Below, piece after piece: positions 32,216 through 43,883 of a stretch of DNA of 64,000 bases. Origin of the DNA: Acarospora socialis (Eukaryota; Ascomycota; Lecanoromycetes; Acarosporales; Acarosporaceae); assembly GCA_025617375.2 (NCBI GenBank), contig JAMYGW020000006.1:129001-193000 (forward strand), given 5' to 3'. A program made the translations under genes and the position numbers. The notes below the pieces were generated by a model, which was not told the DNA's origin, ran no database searches, and was given only the letters and a program-made list of their open reading frames with translations. Every line of letters begins with the position of its first letter. The first letter of the stretch is position 1.

Positions 32216-34660
32216 TGCGAGGTTGGTAGGAAGATAGTAGAAACTTTCAGGTAAATGGCTTATTGCAGGATGAAATCTGTCGAATGCAGCAGTGAATGTA
32301 ATACGTTGCTTTGCTTGATCTGATTCCTTTCCAACGAGTGTGGTGGATATAAGAAGACAAGTAAACGTGCAAAGTGCAGATGGAGAAAGTTGTTTTGGAA
32401 GGACAGAACGGTTGTCTGGGAGAGCTCGTCTTTTCAACTCGGGTGTGTTTTAAACCTTACCCCTGACTGCACGAATCCCTGTCGTACAAACAACCCGAAC
32501 TGGGATAGCGCAGGGATCGACGGGGCAGAAATTCAGAAATTTCGGTGCCGTCAAGTGCATAGCCTGAAATTGCTTCTATTTCGGTGCATCAAGCATTGCC
32601 CGTCTGACTTAACTTACCACCCGCAGTACGTTGTAATTACCTACTACTAGGTCCTCGTACTTGTGTAGGTAGTTGCTATTCGTAATGACGGATGGACTAT
32701 GCAAACATATAGCAACAACTACGACCTCTACAATAGAATAACCGTCGTAATCGTCAAGCCAACATCCAACACATATAACAGGCTACCCGTCTCTGGGCTT
32801 CCGACTTGTTGAGGGTCGCGGGAAGAAAACGGTCAAACCCAACCAAATTGATTGGCTTGTAGCCATCAAGGATGATATTCGTATTCAAGATTACTTCGGA
32901 ATAGAGAATCACCCACATATGCGTACTGTATCGGTCCCCGACTCGCTCATCTTGGCCTTTCTTCTACCACGCAATCAGTTCCATGAGCCACGGTAGGAAA
33001 TTTGGTCGAAGCTGAACCGCGTCAACAACGAGCCTCACCACGCCGTATTCACATTATCAATGTTGACATTAGGATTCCTTCGGGTACTTGTACTCGTAAA
33101 GTGCTGTGGCGAAGACCGCCTTACACGTACGTATTCCCATCCATCCCTTGTGGGTCCGGTGCCGCGCGGAACCCAGGAGGATGTGGAGTCCGAAAATAGA
33201 AACCCGTTTCTGTGGGGATCCAGTTAGCGCCGAGTGTCAAGACTGCCCTTTTCGCCCCATTCAATATCACTACGTTAGCCTTGGACCCAAGATATAATTT
33301 GGAGCACCCAGGTAGGTAGACACCGCTTGCAAAGCCAGCGAAGATGTGGACTCTAGATATCCTTATTCTTTGATGTTGTTCTCAAGTGGATCGACATCAG
33401 ACCATTGGCTGACCGTTTGGTGGAGATGGAAGGACTCACTGTGAAGGAGTGCCTTAGGGACTAATCTGGCTGTGCCCCCTTGTGCCGGACTCATCACCAT
33501 TTCGACTCAGCTTACGATCCCACCACCTAAGGTATAGACAACTACTCTAGGTATTTCTACACAAGATTTTTTCGCTACTGTCCGAAATGGATTAGTCAGC
33601 ATCGCCGCCTTTGTTCAGGCTTGATTCACCCTCCACTCACCTACCATTCAGACTGTTCACCCTCTGCTCAGGACGAAGAGTAATTGAGGTTGAGATGAGG
33701 ATCTGCTTTCGAAAAGCGCATTTGTTGCAGCGACGGGATCGGCGGCCTCGAGCTCAGCCACAAGTGGTGTTGTGGAGACAAGAGTCGGATTCGGGTTTCG
33801 TGGTGGCTATCTTTATGATGCTGTTGAACCTGGATTGAGAGGCTGAACATCCTCCCCCAGCACTACAATTACCATATATGCGGATCAGACCAACAGCATA
33901 AGCATTGTTCTTGCATGCTATTCAATGTTCCCGTTATGGCACGCCTGGAACGACAATATGACGAGTTATGAATCCCTGACCTCCATAATGCCTCCAGACA
34001 TGCTCCCTTTTTCTCGACTTCCATGCTTGGACTAGTTTCGTTGATTTTCGAGCGGTCGCGGTTAAGACGCTGATGCGGAAACCTACCCTGCGTATCACAA
34101 TGCAGTAACAGGTCCCTTTTGTTCTTTGCAGCCATTCCGCATTGCTCGCTCTCCCCGCGTTTATGCAACCTCTTCAGCACTCTTATACCTGTGAATGGCA
34201 TCACTGACTCTACACAGATTCACCTCATTCTCGGTTTATGACATAACAAGCTCGCCATTTGGATATCAACATTGTTGTAATCTCGCAATGCAACTCGTCG
34301 CCCATGGGAGAGCACGCTTTCCTTTGGCATCCACGGCCCCAGTTTGCGGTTTCAACCTCGAGCCTCCACTATTTGTTGCAACTGCGGACTTGACAATCAA
34401 CCCTATGTCGAAGCATGCCTCTGCGCAACCCGGAGCATGCGTTCGAGAAGCCTCTTTCGCCGAATCCTCATACGCAACATGTCAATGAGACAGAGCTATT
34501 TGGCAAAACCCGAAGTTGTTCGGGAGAGGAGACTAGCAGGAACTGACCACTGTAACTACAAATTATCGCTAGAGCGTCTTCGGTGAATTGAAATTCAGCT
34601 TACTTCATGCTCAAATGCATCCTGATCAACCGTCGTCGCTCCCACGGTCACTCCTATGCA
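32216..34660. other. Gene-poor region with one copy of a dispersed repeat
   Basis: This 2.4 kb has no frame longer than 111 codons and no recognisable domain. It contains the left copy (33481-33540) of a 60-bp repeat whose partner lies at 37676. The promoter of the GPI-type gene is at the left end. Confidence 0.55.
33481..33540 (+). repeat. 60-bp dispersed repeat, left copy
   Basis: It aligns without gaps to 37676-37735 at 49 of 60 positions. It begins TGTGCCGGACTCATCACC and ends GGTATAGACA. Most differences are transitions. Similarity stops abruptly on both sides. The family is unknown; it may be the edge of an old mobile element. Confidence 0.8.
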
Positions 34661-35189
34661 TCACTTCCCCTTCCTCTTCTCCTCTTCCTCCGCGTCAATC
34701 TGGACCAAGGCGTTGGCAACTCCCAATTCCTCTATCTTCCTAGTCTCAATCACAAAATTTGCCACGAACACAGCTTCCTCATCTCCAGCATTCTCACACC
34801 TGACATGGTGGCACCCCGGCGGCTCATACCAGCTTTCTCCTGCGCTGTGTATGATAGGTTCATGAGTCTCACCATCACATACCATTTGATTCAAGACGCG
34901 ACCTTGGATGACATTGGCAGTAACGGCTGCTCCTCCGTGCTTGTGTGGAGGAATTGCAGCGCCAACGGGAAAAGTGCTCTTCACGCCGATATAAGTCATT
35001 CCGGGAATGTTGGAAGGCTGATGTTGGTACACTGTTTCACGCTTGCTGAGGGGACGACTGATACTCGAATCAACATCTCGTCTCTCTCTCTCGCCTCTTG
35101 GATGCTCACCCGTCGATCGTCCAGCGTCCGTCCACCTTGACGATGTTTTGGTCCTGCCATCGCATGTTCACATCCAACGTGGGCGTCAT
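34661..35189 (-). CDS. Small cupin-fold protein
   Basis: Two exons (35189-35110 and 35045-34661, 64-nt intron) encode 154 residues. An upstream in-frame TAA fixes the ATG region; a second in-frame ATG eight codons on is also possible. The C-terminal part is a single cupin_2-type barrel. Motif 1 is GAAIPPHKHGGAAVTANVIQ, with the HxH pair near residues 61-63 and Thr where many cupins have Glu. Motif 2 is ESWYEPPGCHHV with its His near residue 103. The metal site is thus partly kept. Fungal relatives of this size are usually described as cupin-domain or RmlC-like proteins of unknown substrate. It ends in a short acidic then basic tail (EEEEKRKGK). The neighbourhood is gene-poor and gives no hint of pathway. 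Confidence 0.85.
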
Positions 35190-36268
35190 CTTAATGATTG
35201 CGGTCGACGTTTAGGTTGAAGAATCACGCAAATGCTTACTGTTCTTATACTACGATGATTATAGGTAAACCAGTCATGACATTGTTTCAATTCTCAATGT
35301 AGATAGACGATCCCGTTTGACAACCATGGTTTTCGTGGGAAGCAGTTTATCCTATTGGTCAGCGGCATTAGATCGGTGCAAGCCTCGCTTGGACATGCCG
35401 TAGCAGGGCAATGAACTCGCCTGCCAGATTATAGGCCAATAGTTCCCGGAAATTTTTCCCCATAAAAGCGACGCCAGTGTTGACCTAATACGCACTAGCC
35501 ATGCTTCAAAAAGGGCACGAAATCATGGTCGTACTGTACACAGCCTCGGGGTTGAGTACAAAGACATACTACAAAATTGTTGTCTCTGCGCAAAGTAAAG
35601 ATGACAGGGCCTGGAACAGCAGATGTGAAGAACCAAGCCTATATTGGTCACAAATGACCCGCTTTTCAAGATCGAATATATTGGTCGAAGGAATCGAAGA
35701 CATTTACACTCTTTCTGCAAAGTCGTCCATCCTGAAATACCTGTGAATTTAACATATTCTTTATATACGGCTCTCTGCTACCTACTGTTCTACCACTTAA
35801 AGAAGCCCTCATCATTCCCTTTAGTGCCAAGCAAGAGGTGCAGTGCAGTTGATGAGAATCAAAAGCTGACTGTTTGGATGGTTTGATCTGCCCATTCCAA
35901 CCCACCTGAGCATGTACTCACATACAACAGGCCACACTGCTCCGCAGCTTTTATAACCAAAAGATGTCGTTGCATTCGTCTCACTGATCTTTCTCAGCAG
36001 AAGAATTAATGATGCCATTCCAATGTTTAAGGCAAAGCGTATTTACATCAAGCAATTGTACGCTAACGCCAAACCACTCTAGGTCCATCAATGACTGAAA
36101 AGATCAGGCTGCTCATGTTGCAGCTATATTGATCTTGATAAGCTCTCCCGACTCTGACGTTCCTTCTCGCATCCATGCTGGGGATGAAAGCGGCTCGAGA
36201 GCAAGGCTCCAGAGGGCTGGCAGCAAGTGATCTCACCCTTTGATGCACCAAAGGAGCCGTTTCGTTTC
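35190..36268. other. Intergenic region, no supported gene
   Basis: About 1.1 kb of rather AT-rich sequence has frames below 82 codons. I see no domain, repeat or RNA gene. Confidence 0.5.
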
Positions 36269-36825
36269 CTACCGATCTCGCACCTCGGCAAAAGGTATAC
36301 CCGAAGGAAGCTGGAAGCCTTGGACGCCGTGGACCCCTTGGAAGTTTCCAAAGTTCCGCGGCGGACCTCCAAAGCACATACAAGTGCTTTCACAGAGGCG
36401 GATTGCCGACAGAAGCTCTGCATTGTTATCCCGCTCCGCGGCAGTCTTGGCGGCGCAGACGATTTCGAGTTGAGCTCGGTGACTTCCGATTGGTAAAGTG
36501 AAATGATTTGGAGGAGGAGGGGGCGGCACGCCATGGCCGACTATGCGCGAGACGCAGATGCAAGACGCTTGCTGGGCGCAAAAAGAGTACAGTTTCGGAT
36601 AGCGGCCTTGATTGACCCAGTGTGGTGACGGAACATCGGGACAGTTGAAGCCCTGTGTGAATGTGGGGGTTAGCGGGATGTGTTCGCGATCAGGGAATGT
36701 GTCGTGGGTGAGAGACTGACGACTTGTATTTTGTTTATCACCGGGCGTGGGGGAAGACCTGCTGCGCCGAAGGCCAAGGCAAGGACGACGAAGCAAACGA
36801 TCAGGGGATAAGGCTGGGGTTTCAT
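36269..36825 (-). CDS. Small secreted cysteine-rich protein (effector-like), unrecognised
   Basis: Two exons (36825-36721 and 36652-36269, 68-nt intron) encode 162 residues. An alternative donor three nucleotides earlier would remove one Val. Residues 1-23 are a clear signal peptide (IVCFVVLALAFGAAG) after MKPQPYP. The frame is also open upstream, but this Met places the hydrophobic core correctly. The mature part has eight Cys at 39, 60, 66, 68, 101, 122, 126 and 128. They form two similar clusters, C-x5-C-x-C and C-x3-C-x-C, enough for four disulphides. A PPPPPP run at 78-83 and a Gly/Phe/Gln-rich tail (NFGNFQGVHGVQGFQ) complete it. I do not recognise the family. Size, secretion, cysteine count and the repeat-flanked, gene-poor setting fit an apoplastic effector or a defence peptide. 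Confidence 0.68.
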
Positions 36826-37645
36826 TCTTGACGGTCTATCACCACAAAAACCTACCCAGGTGAGCAGTGCAGAAGAGGATGTCGAGTTTGACATATGATT
36901 GAAAGTCATGCGTGTATTACAGGTTAAGGCCAGGTGGTTAAGGCACAAACGTAGATCAGCCGCTTCGGATGAGAATTGAGACACTCGATGCGCCGCATCG
37001 CACGTGTTGTTTTCAAGTCGTCGAATATCAAACGTTTGGACTTCTAACTTCGGAGCGCAAAGCGCATAACGTTACCCGGTCCTGTGGAAAGGATGGGGGA
37101 ATGCAATGGAGTGGGAAGGGAATGGAAGTTACGAGTTCCGCCATCCGACCGAATACTTTTGACGGAGGAGCAGATCCAATCATTAAGTTATTGATTAAGA
37201 GCTGGAGAGAGTGTGTTTGAAAGAAGTTTGAAAGGAGCAGGGGCCGAGGCCAGATGTCAGAAATGATGGCAGACCAAAATAATTAAAGCGACAACAACCC
37301 CTTCCTGTTCTCCAGTAATTTGGATGATAACAGTTCACAAAGAGTTTAAACACTTCTTTCTGTGATCAGTAACACTTAAGAGTAATACAGATTAGTTGTA
37401 TCAAGTCAAGATGTCCCTCTCTGCGCATTGTAAACATGTTTTGAGAGTGTTTATATATGCATACCTTTGAGAAAAGCACATTATATGTCTTTAGTTTGAA
37501 TGAGTGAGGTAGACATTACTATGAGGGTGATAAATTTAGGCTTGAGTTTAGACATCAGGGCCTGGAACCACTACTCAACTAAAGGTGGTCTATGATTAGT
37601 AATTCTGTGGTCTATGTATAGTGTTTTGTGGTCTACAACTTCACA

Positions 37646-37662
37646 CACCTTGATGCAAGGTG
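37646..37662. repeat. 7-bp perfect inverted repeat next to the dispersed repeat
   Basis: CACCTTG and CAAGGTG flank ATG, 14 nt before the right copy of the 60-bp repeat. It has no counterpart at the left copy. Confidence 0.6.
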
Positions 37663-37675
37663 GTGATCCTACTGG

Positions 37676-37735
37676 TGTGCCGCACTCATCACCGTTTCGA
37701 CTCAGCTAATAACCCAACTGTCTAAGGAATAGACA
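37676..37735 (+). repeat. 60-bp dispersed repeat, right copy
   Basis: Partner of 33481-33540 in direct orientation, 4.2 kb away, at 82% identity over 60 gap-free positions. Confidence 0.8.
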
Positions 37736-38328
37736 GCTGATTATGTAAGTAGTTGATTTTGATTCACTGCACACCTTGTACCGTCAATGACTTGTTCATT
37801 AAGTGTTGTAATTGCTTAATGAGCCCATCCCATCTCTGTTCTACCGTGATGTTGCCCGAATCACCGGCATTACCAGGAATAGAAGATAAAGATCTTGTTG
37901 TCGCCTTTCAATCCGAACGTCAATCTAGTTCCTATTCTGTAGCACATATCACCCGTCTAGCTATTGAGATTAACACTAAGACTACCCTGCTCTGCTAAAG
38001 CCTCGCCCGGCCAAGCCAGTCGCGGAGACGAGCAACCGTGTCCGCACTCACTACTGTGCCAGGTCGAGTCTCAAAAGCTAGCGCTATCCTTCTCTCGCTA
38101 ATATAACAATTTTCCTGCGACTTGATGTGTTTCCTGCCTCTGGATTGTGTCGGGGGGTTCTTCTGGCTGAAAATTCAAAAGTAGATGATGCATGCTAAAT
38201 GAGAAGGACCAAGGGGATATGGGGCTAAATACAATGCATCGTCGAGGGGATATGAGAACAGCCACGCCTACTGGAGAGTCGATAGTCAGTTCATGGTCTG
38301 CTGTTCCAATGATCCTTCACTATAGTGG

Positions 38329-41300
38329 CTATAGGGCGTAAGGGTTCAACGACCGGATTGTCAAGCATCTATACCACTGTTAGTAATCTGAGCACGGCCG
38401 GGACGCTTTAACAAACACATACGGTGGACTCTTGGTGAGATCCGTCTTCAGGATCACTGGCACCCGCGTCATCTCCGTCACGTCTTGAATGTACTCCCCA
38501 TCTTCCTCCCTCAGTTTGAACAGATTAAGGTATTTCTCCTTGTTCGTAAGCTTCGCCTCGGGCGCATCGGTCGCACTGACAGCAAGCTTGGGATCTGACC
38601 GAGTGCGGTGTGGTGATTGGTCGTTGGCGTGACCGTTCCTGGTCGGGGACGGCGGCATGCTCTGTGTCGGCCGGTCGGCTGCGTTTGGAGGGCTGAGAGA
38701 GACACCGGCTGTCATCTCCGTAATCTCTGAAGCGCCGTCTTCATCGTCGTCGAAGAGAGCATCCACGTCATCAGTAGACATAGTACCAGTTTCCATATGT
38801 TTCCGCTGTGCTTCCTCGTTCTCCTTGGCCAATTGTTTGGCTGCCTGGGCATCACGCGCAGCGGCAGCAGCTTGAGCACCCCGGCCTGAACCTGCCTTTG
38901 GTCGTTCATCCTCGGGTATGTATGCAGAAGAGGGAACTCCTTTTTCCCAATAAAGCTCCAGTACTCGTTCGTTCTTGCGGAATTCGGCTTTCTTGAGCGG
39001 CAGTTGATCGCAATGTACGCGCTTCTCAAAACCATACTCTGGAATCAAGACATCGAAAGCAGACTCGTACACACAAATGACGACAGCTTCGCTTATTAGA
39101 TCCCCTCCAAGATCATTCCGCCTTTTGTCCATGATCCTGCAAGACTCAATGTGGACACTCTGCTCCTGTGCGCTTTGGGCGGAGTCCTTCTTGGCATTGC
39201 ACTGTTCAGCAGTCTTCGCCAGATTTTCGGTGTCCTCGGTGAAGTCGATCGAACCGTTGGAAAGTACAGCTTCGAGTTGACGATGGACGATAATGTCGGC
39301 GTAGCGACGTGACGGGTTCGTGAAATGTGTATACAGTGGCAGGTTCAACGCATAGTGGGGAAACATGTGCGAAGGCGTTTTGCCGGCCACGAAATACTTG
39401 GCTCTCTGCATAGCCTTGACGAGTAAAGTCTCCATGCCCTACAGTATCTGTCAGCATCTGGAAGTTAGTGCAAGACAAGCAGAAACAGACCTTGCGCAAG
39501 TCCACATCTTCGACGTTGAACAAGCTGTCCTGTAGAGTACCACTACTTGTGGTGTCGATATGATATCCAAGCCTCGTCATCCTCTCAGCAAATGTCTGCA
39601 GGCGTCTCGGATTTGGCGAAGCTTGGCGTCGCAAGAAAGCCTTCTCTGGAAGACCTTCCGCGATTCGCTTCGCCACGAATGAATTGGCTTTGTGGCTCAA
39701 TTCCTCGATGAGCTCATGGGCTGGTGTTGAATCGAAGATGTTGTGCTCCACCGGAACATTCTCATCATCCAGCTGGTAGAGAAGACGAAGAGGCGGAATG
39801 TTCTCCGTATTGGACCCAAACCTAGCCTCCCGAAACTTCCGAGCGACGAACTGATAAAGTTAGCAGCAGTTCTCGTCTGGTAACTCAGTATTACACTCAC
39901 ATCCAATGTTTTTATGTCCTCGACTGTTGCACCCTGAAGTTTGACTTGGCCATCACCATTGAGAACCGCATCAACTTCATCGTATGAAAGCTTGCCTGCA
40001 CTCTTAATTACAGCCTTCCCTACCCAAGGCTCATCAAGCACTCGGCCATCCCGGGCATCTACTCGGAATACCACACTGACAGTAAATCTCTCTTCGCCAG
40101 GGCTCAAGGAACATATCTCGGTAGAAAGCCTTGGTGGCAGCATGCTGACAGCGCGGTTCATCAGATACACGCCGGTTCCACGCTTCTTGGCCTCACGGTC
40201 CACAAGTGAGTTCGCTTTGATGAAATGCGCCACGTCCGCAACGTGGATACCAATCTCGAAATTGCCACCTTCGATCTTCTTGACATGAATAGCATCGTCG
40301 AACTCCATAGTCCCATTCGGATCAATAGTAAACGTAGTCTCATCGCGAAAGTCACGTCGCGATGCTACTGCTTCTTCGCCCTCGCTGGCGACGGACCATT
40401 CTTCAAATCCTACGCTCCTAAGAACTGCATCGGAAAAGTCATCCGGCCCAAAATTGTTATCTCTAAGCAGGGCGTCGGTTTCCACGTTCAAGTCACCCAT
40501 CTCTCCAAGCTGTTCGACCAACGTTCCAAAAGGATGAAGGGAGGTAATGGGCCATCTCTTGATGCAAGCGACGAAGATACGATTTGCGTAGTCTTGATGT
40601 CGCTCGACGAAATCACGTGGAGCCTGTTCGGTAGGAATCGCGATCAGAGGGACACGCTTATCAGTAGGCTTGAACCAAACAATCTTAGGCTTGTCCTGCT
40701 GGCGATCCTGCTGGTGCCGACCCGAACTACCTTCTCGGGCTTGACGTTCCGCCTCCTGCTTCTCTTTTGTTGCCTGACTGCTAGGACGTAGAAGGCCTAA
40801 AGTACCCGAAAACATTTGTCCCGCGACACGCTCAATCACGGCGACAACATGACCTGCATACAGAGGTTTCTGTTCGTCATTGACCTCCTCTTCTTCCATG
40901 AGCAGTAAGCTCTGACCCTCGACTTCGACGTCGTCGTTCTTCTTCTGCGTCGGCCTCTGTCGTAAACTGCCCCTGCGTCGCAGGCCACCCTCTGCATTAC
41001 CAGATTGATTAGAGTCGCCGTTAGCACCAGAGTCACTTCTGGTAGGCTTGTCGTTGCCAGCGCTGCTTCCTCCGGTTCTAGTGTCGGTGATATCCTTACG
41101 CTTCTTCTTTTCTTCCTTTTCTCGCTTTTGACCCCAAACTTCATCGACATCGAGTAGCTCAACCGCAACGAGATCACCCTCGAGAGCCCTGTTCCTATCT
41201 TTACTCCCGCAGATGAAAATGTCCGCGTCCAGGTCCGATGTTGTTACGTAAGCGTCGCTACGGTTCTTCTTGTTGACCCTGAGTATTCCTGCAACCAGTA

Positions 41301-42803
41301 GTCCATCGCTGAGAAGAGCAGGGAGACTGGCTTGTGGAAGGTAGGGAGTGAAAAGAGTCTTGCGCTGTTGCTGCTGTTGTTGCTGAACAGACAGCTGTGA
41401 ATGTGCGTGCTGGCTGCCTTGAAGGCCAATTTGCTGACCGTTTAGCTGAGCAGCCTGCAGAGCTTGAAGCTGGTTGAGCTGAAGCGGGTTAAGCTGTTGT
41501 CCCGCAAATAACTGTGGTTGTTGAATCATAACTTGGCCTTGGGGAAGCTGGACGAGCTGTGGCTGTGGGGGGTACTGGAACGACCCAATACTACTGATGG
41601 ACTGAGACATTGAGCCCCGTGCGCGATGGCCTGGCTGAAAGATGTTTGCGGTAGCATTGTGCTGCTGCGTAAAGTTACCCATTGGTGACTGCTGCTCCTG
41701 CAATTGTCCGTGCATGTTGTTTTGCTGTCTCCAGTTGCCCTCAAAGTTCCTAGACGACGATCGCCCATGACCACTTTGGCTCCCTCGGCGCTGAAAGTCT
41801 GACTGGCCAGTTTGAGGGCTCGCGCCTGCATCGTTCGTAGCCATTGGGGGAGGAAACTGGAAACCTCCAGCCCCTCGTCCTTGCGACGGGCTACGACCGT
41901 TGCCCACTGCCATACTCTGACTTCTGCCATGGCTCCCACCACGATTGCCAGCCCTCACACTCAGATTTGATTGAGAGGTTTGTGGATGGTAAGACTGGCC
42001 GCCCTTGTCATCAGACCCGGCCGGGCTTACGGATCTATTAGAACTTGGGGCTCCAGGAATAGGGAATTGGAAGCCAGACGTGGTTCGCTTCTGTTGAGCC
42101 AGCTCCGCGGCCTTCTTGGCTTCTGGCAAAGCAAGAGAATGGCGACGTTGATGACCTCCGCCCGGCGGACCACCACGACCCCCTCTCTGTCCTCCGTTGT
42201 CCCGACCTTGTCCACTTGTTGTCTGCGGACTGAAATCGCCGAGGGTAGATCCGGAAGCTCCTGAGGATGGTGCTGGAGGTGGTCCCATGCTCATGTTTGG
42301 CATTGCCGACTGATTACGACGATGGGAGGAAGGCTGAGTAGGCGCATTGATTGGCACGCCTAGTTGCTGCTGTTGAAGCTGTGCAGGAAACTGAAACGCA
42401 TTGGCATGCGGTGACATTCCGGACATGGTTACTTGGGTTTGTACTGGAGCGAATGCATTAACGGGTTGTAGATGCTGCTGAGGCTGAATCATGCCCAAGT
42501 TGATGTATTGTTGGTGTGTGGCCGCAATTTGTTGCTGTTGCTGTTGAAGCAGCTCGATCTGCTGTTGTATAGCGAGTTGTTCCACTAAAAGTTTTAGACT
42601 CGTCAGTCTGATGACCACCTACAACTGTACATAACAGTGTCTCTCAGTGAAGCAATCCGGGCAGTTCATAACCGATATTGCGGGAGAAGGTATGTTAGGG
42701 ACTTACTCATTAACGGAGTCAATTCAGATGGACTACGACGATGTGCTATGTGCAGCCTTCTCCCTGTCGGGCCAGGAAGGCCTTGTTGTCCTTGTGAATC
42801 CAT
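38329..42803 (-). CDS. SSD1: Cell-wall integrity translational repressor Ssd1 (RNB-family RNA-binding protein)
   Basis: Five exons (42803-42707, 42584-39901, 39850-39491, 39438-38423, 38368-38329) give 1398 residues. The last 13-codon exon is read from a TTACTAAC branch point and yields the conserved end NPYAL. The N-terminal 430 residues are Gln/Asn/Ser-rich and disordered. They carry five HxRxxS sites for the NDR kinase Cbk1: HRRSPS at 21-26, HRRNQS, HQRRHS, HGRSQS and HGRSSS. Three FQFP motifs resemble the kinase docking peptide. Cold-shock-like OB folds follow, then the RNB domain. In the RNB core DPNGTMEFDDAIH (near 790) Glu replaces one of the four Asp of active RNase II enzymes. Ssd1 proteins are known to bind mRNAs of wall genes and to lack nuclease activity. 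They act in polarised growth, stress and virulence. Orthology is very secure. Confidence 0.96.
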
Positions 42804-43883
42804 GGCGAGTATCGATCAAGTGTACGCTAAATGGTGTTGCCGTTAGTGCAGCAGGGAGCTGATGATGACTCAAGCTCGTCGAACGACCGGTCGCGCTATG
42901 CGAGACTGTAGGACGGAGACAATGGTCTAATATAAAGCTGCATGCCCCGATTAGCTTAATTCGAGGACAGAACAACCATTGGTATAGCTTGACGAAAGGG
43001 ATAGAAACAAGTGATGGAAGGTTTATTATCAAAACGGATATCGCTGGGTCCATGGTCCCCATGATGCTAAGTTACTCAACTCCTCAGAGGGTAGTCGTGA
43101 AGATCAGGATGTATGTAGAGTCAACCTTACATGATGATTATCAAAGTTAAGTTAGATGGTTGAAAGTAGTAGAACGATGCCTGAACCAGAGCTCCTATGA
43201 CGGAATGCGCCTGTGAGACTCGATGCGAAGATGTCCAAGTTCGTCCAATAGTGTGGTAGTCTTAGAGTATTCCGGTTCAGGAATGAGAGGATGAAGGAGG
43301 GAGGATAGAGACTGGTTGTAGTTTGGCAGGCTGTGCCACGTTGCGCAGTGGAAAGAGTGGGAGTGTTGTTTCTTCCCCACGAAAGAAAAGAGTTTAGCGA
43401 AGGGCAGAAAAGGATGCCATCGCTGATAATGATGCTGTGAGGGAGAAGGAGAGTGTGATTTAAAAGGACGGACTGCGGGAGTGGGAGGAAGAAGGAGAGT
43501 GACGATAAGGATGGACAGAGCAGGCAAGAACAAACTGATGCAGAAAGCGCAATTGAGGCTGGTTCAGGGGAGTATTCACAGTTGGTTTCTGGTAGCGAGA
43601 ACTGCCACCATCTACCGTGCGGCTCTGCGGAAAGTCCCGACTGTATGGAATATGTCAAAGGCCTGCACACATGGATTACCATGCACGGAGACAGACAATG
43701 GAAGCACGAAACATGCGACCACGGTAGCAGAGATAGTTGTCAGCATTGGACATGGCTATCCGTCACCGACACATCGCCGGTAATCTCATTAGCTGTATGC
43801 AATGGACATGGCTATAACCTACCCAACCATACGAGTATAACGATCTACACATAGCCATTAACACTGTCGACGTCCTCAGCACA
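42804..43883. other. Divergent promoter region SSD1 / GLE1
   Basis: About 1.08 kb lies between the two ATGs. From about 43150 to 43510 the minus strand is pyrimidine-rich (CTTCTTCCTCCCACTCCCGC and similar), as expected for a long SSD1 leader. No gene is supported; the 176-codon minus-strand frame at 43682-43152 is Ser/Leu-rich low complexity. Confidence 0.6.

Larger units (their letters stand above)
36826..38328. other. AT-rich gene-poor region with repeat relics
   Basis: From about 37250 to 37750 the sequence is clearly richer in A and T than its surroundings. It has a short iteration of GTGGTCTAT/C (37585-37634), a 7-bp hairpin (37646-37662) and the right copy of the 60-bp repeat. No gene is visible. 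It looks like decayed repetitive DNA of uncertain family. Confidence 0.55.

Noticed and set aside
37753-37998. 81-codon frame as a mobile-element protein fragment
   Set aside because: The setting suggests old repeat DNA, but the peptide matches no element family I can name, so I do not assign it.
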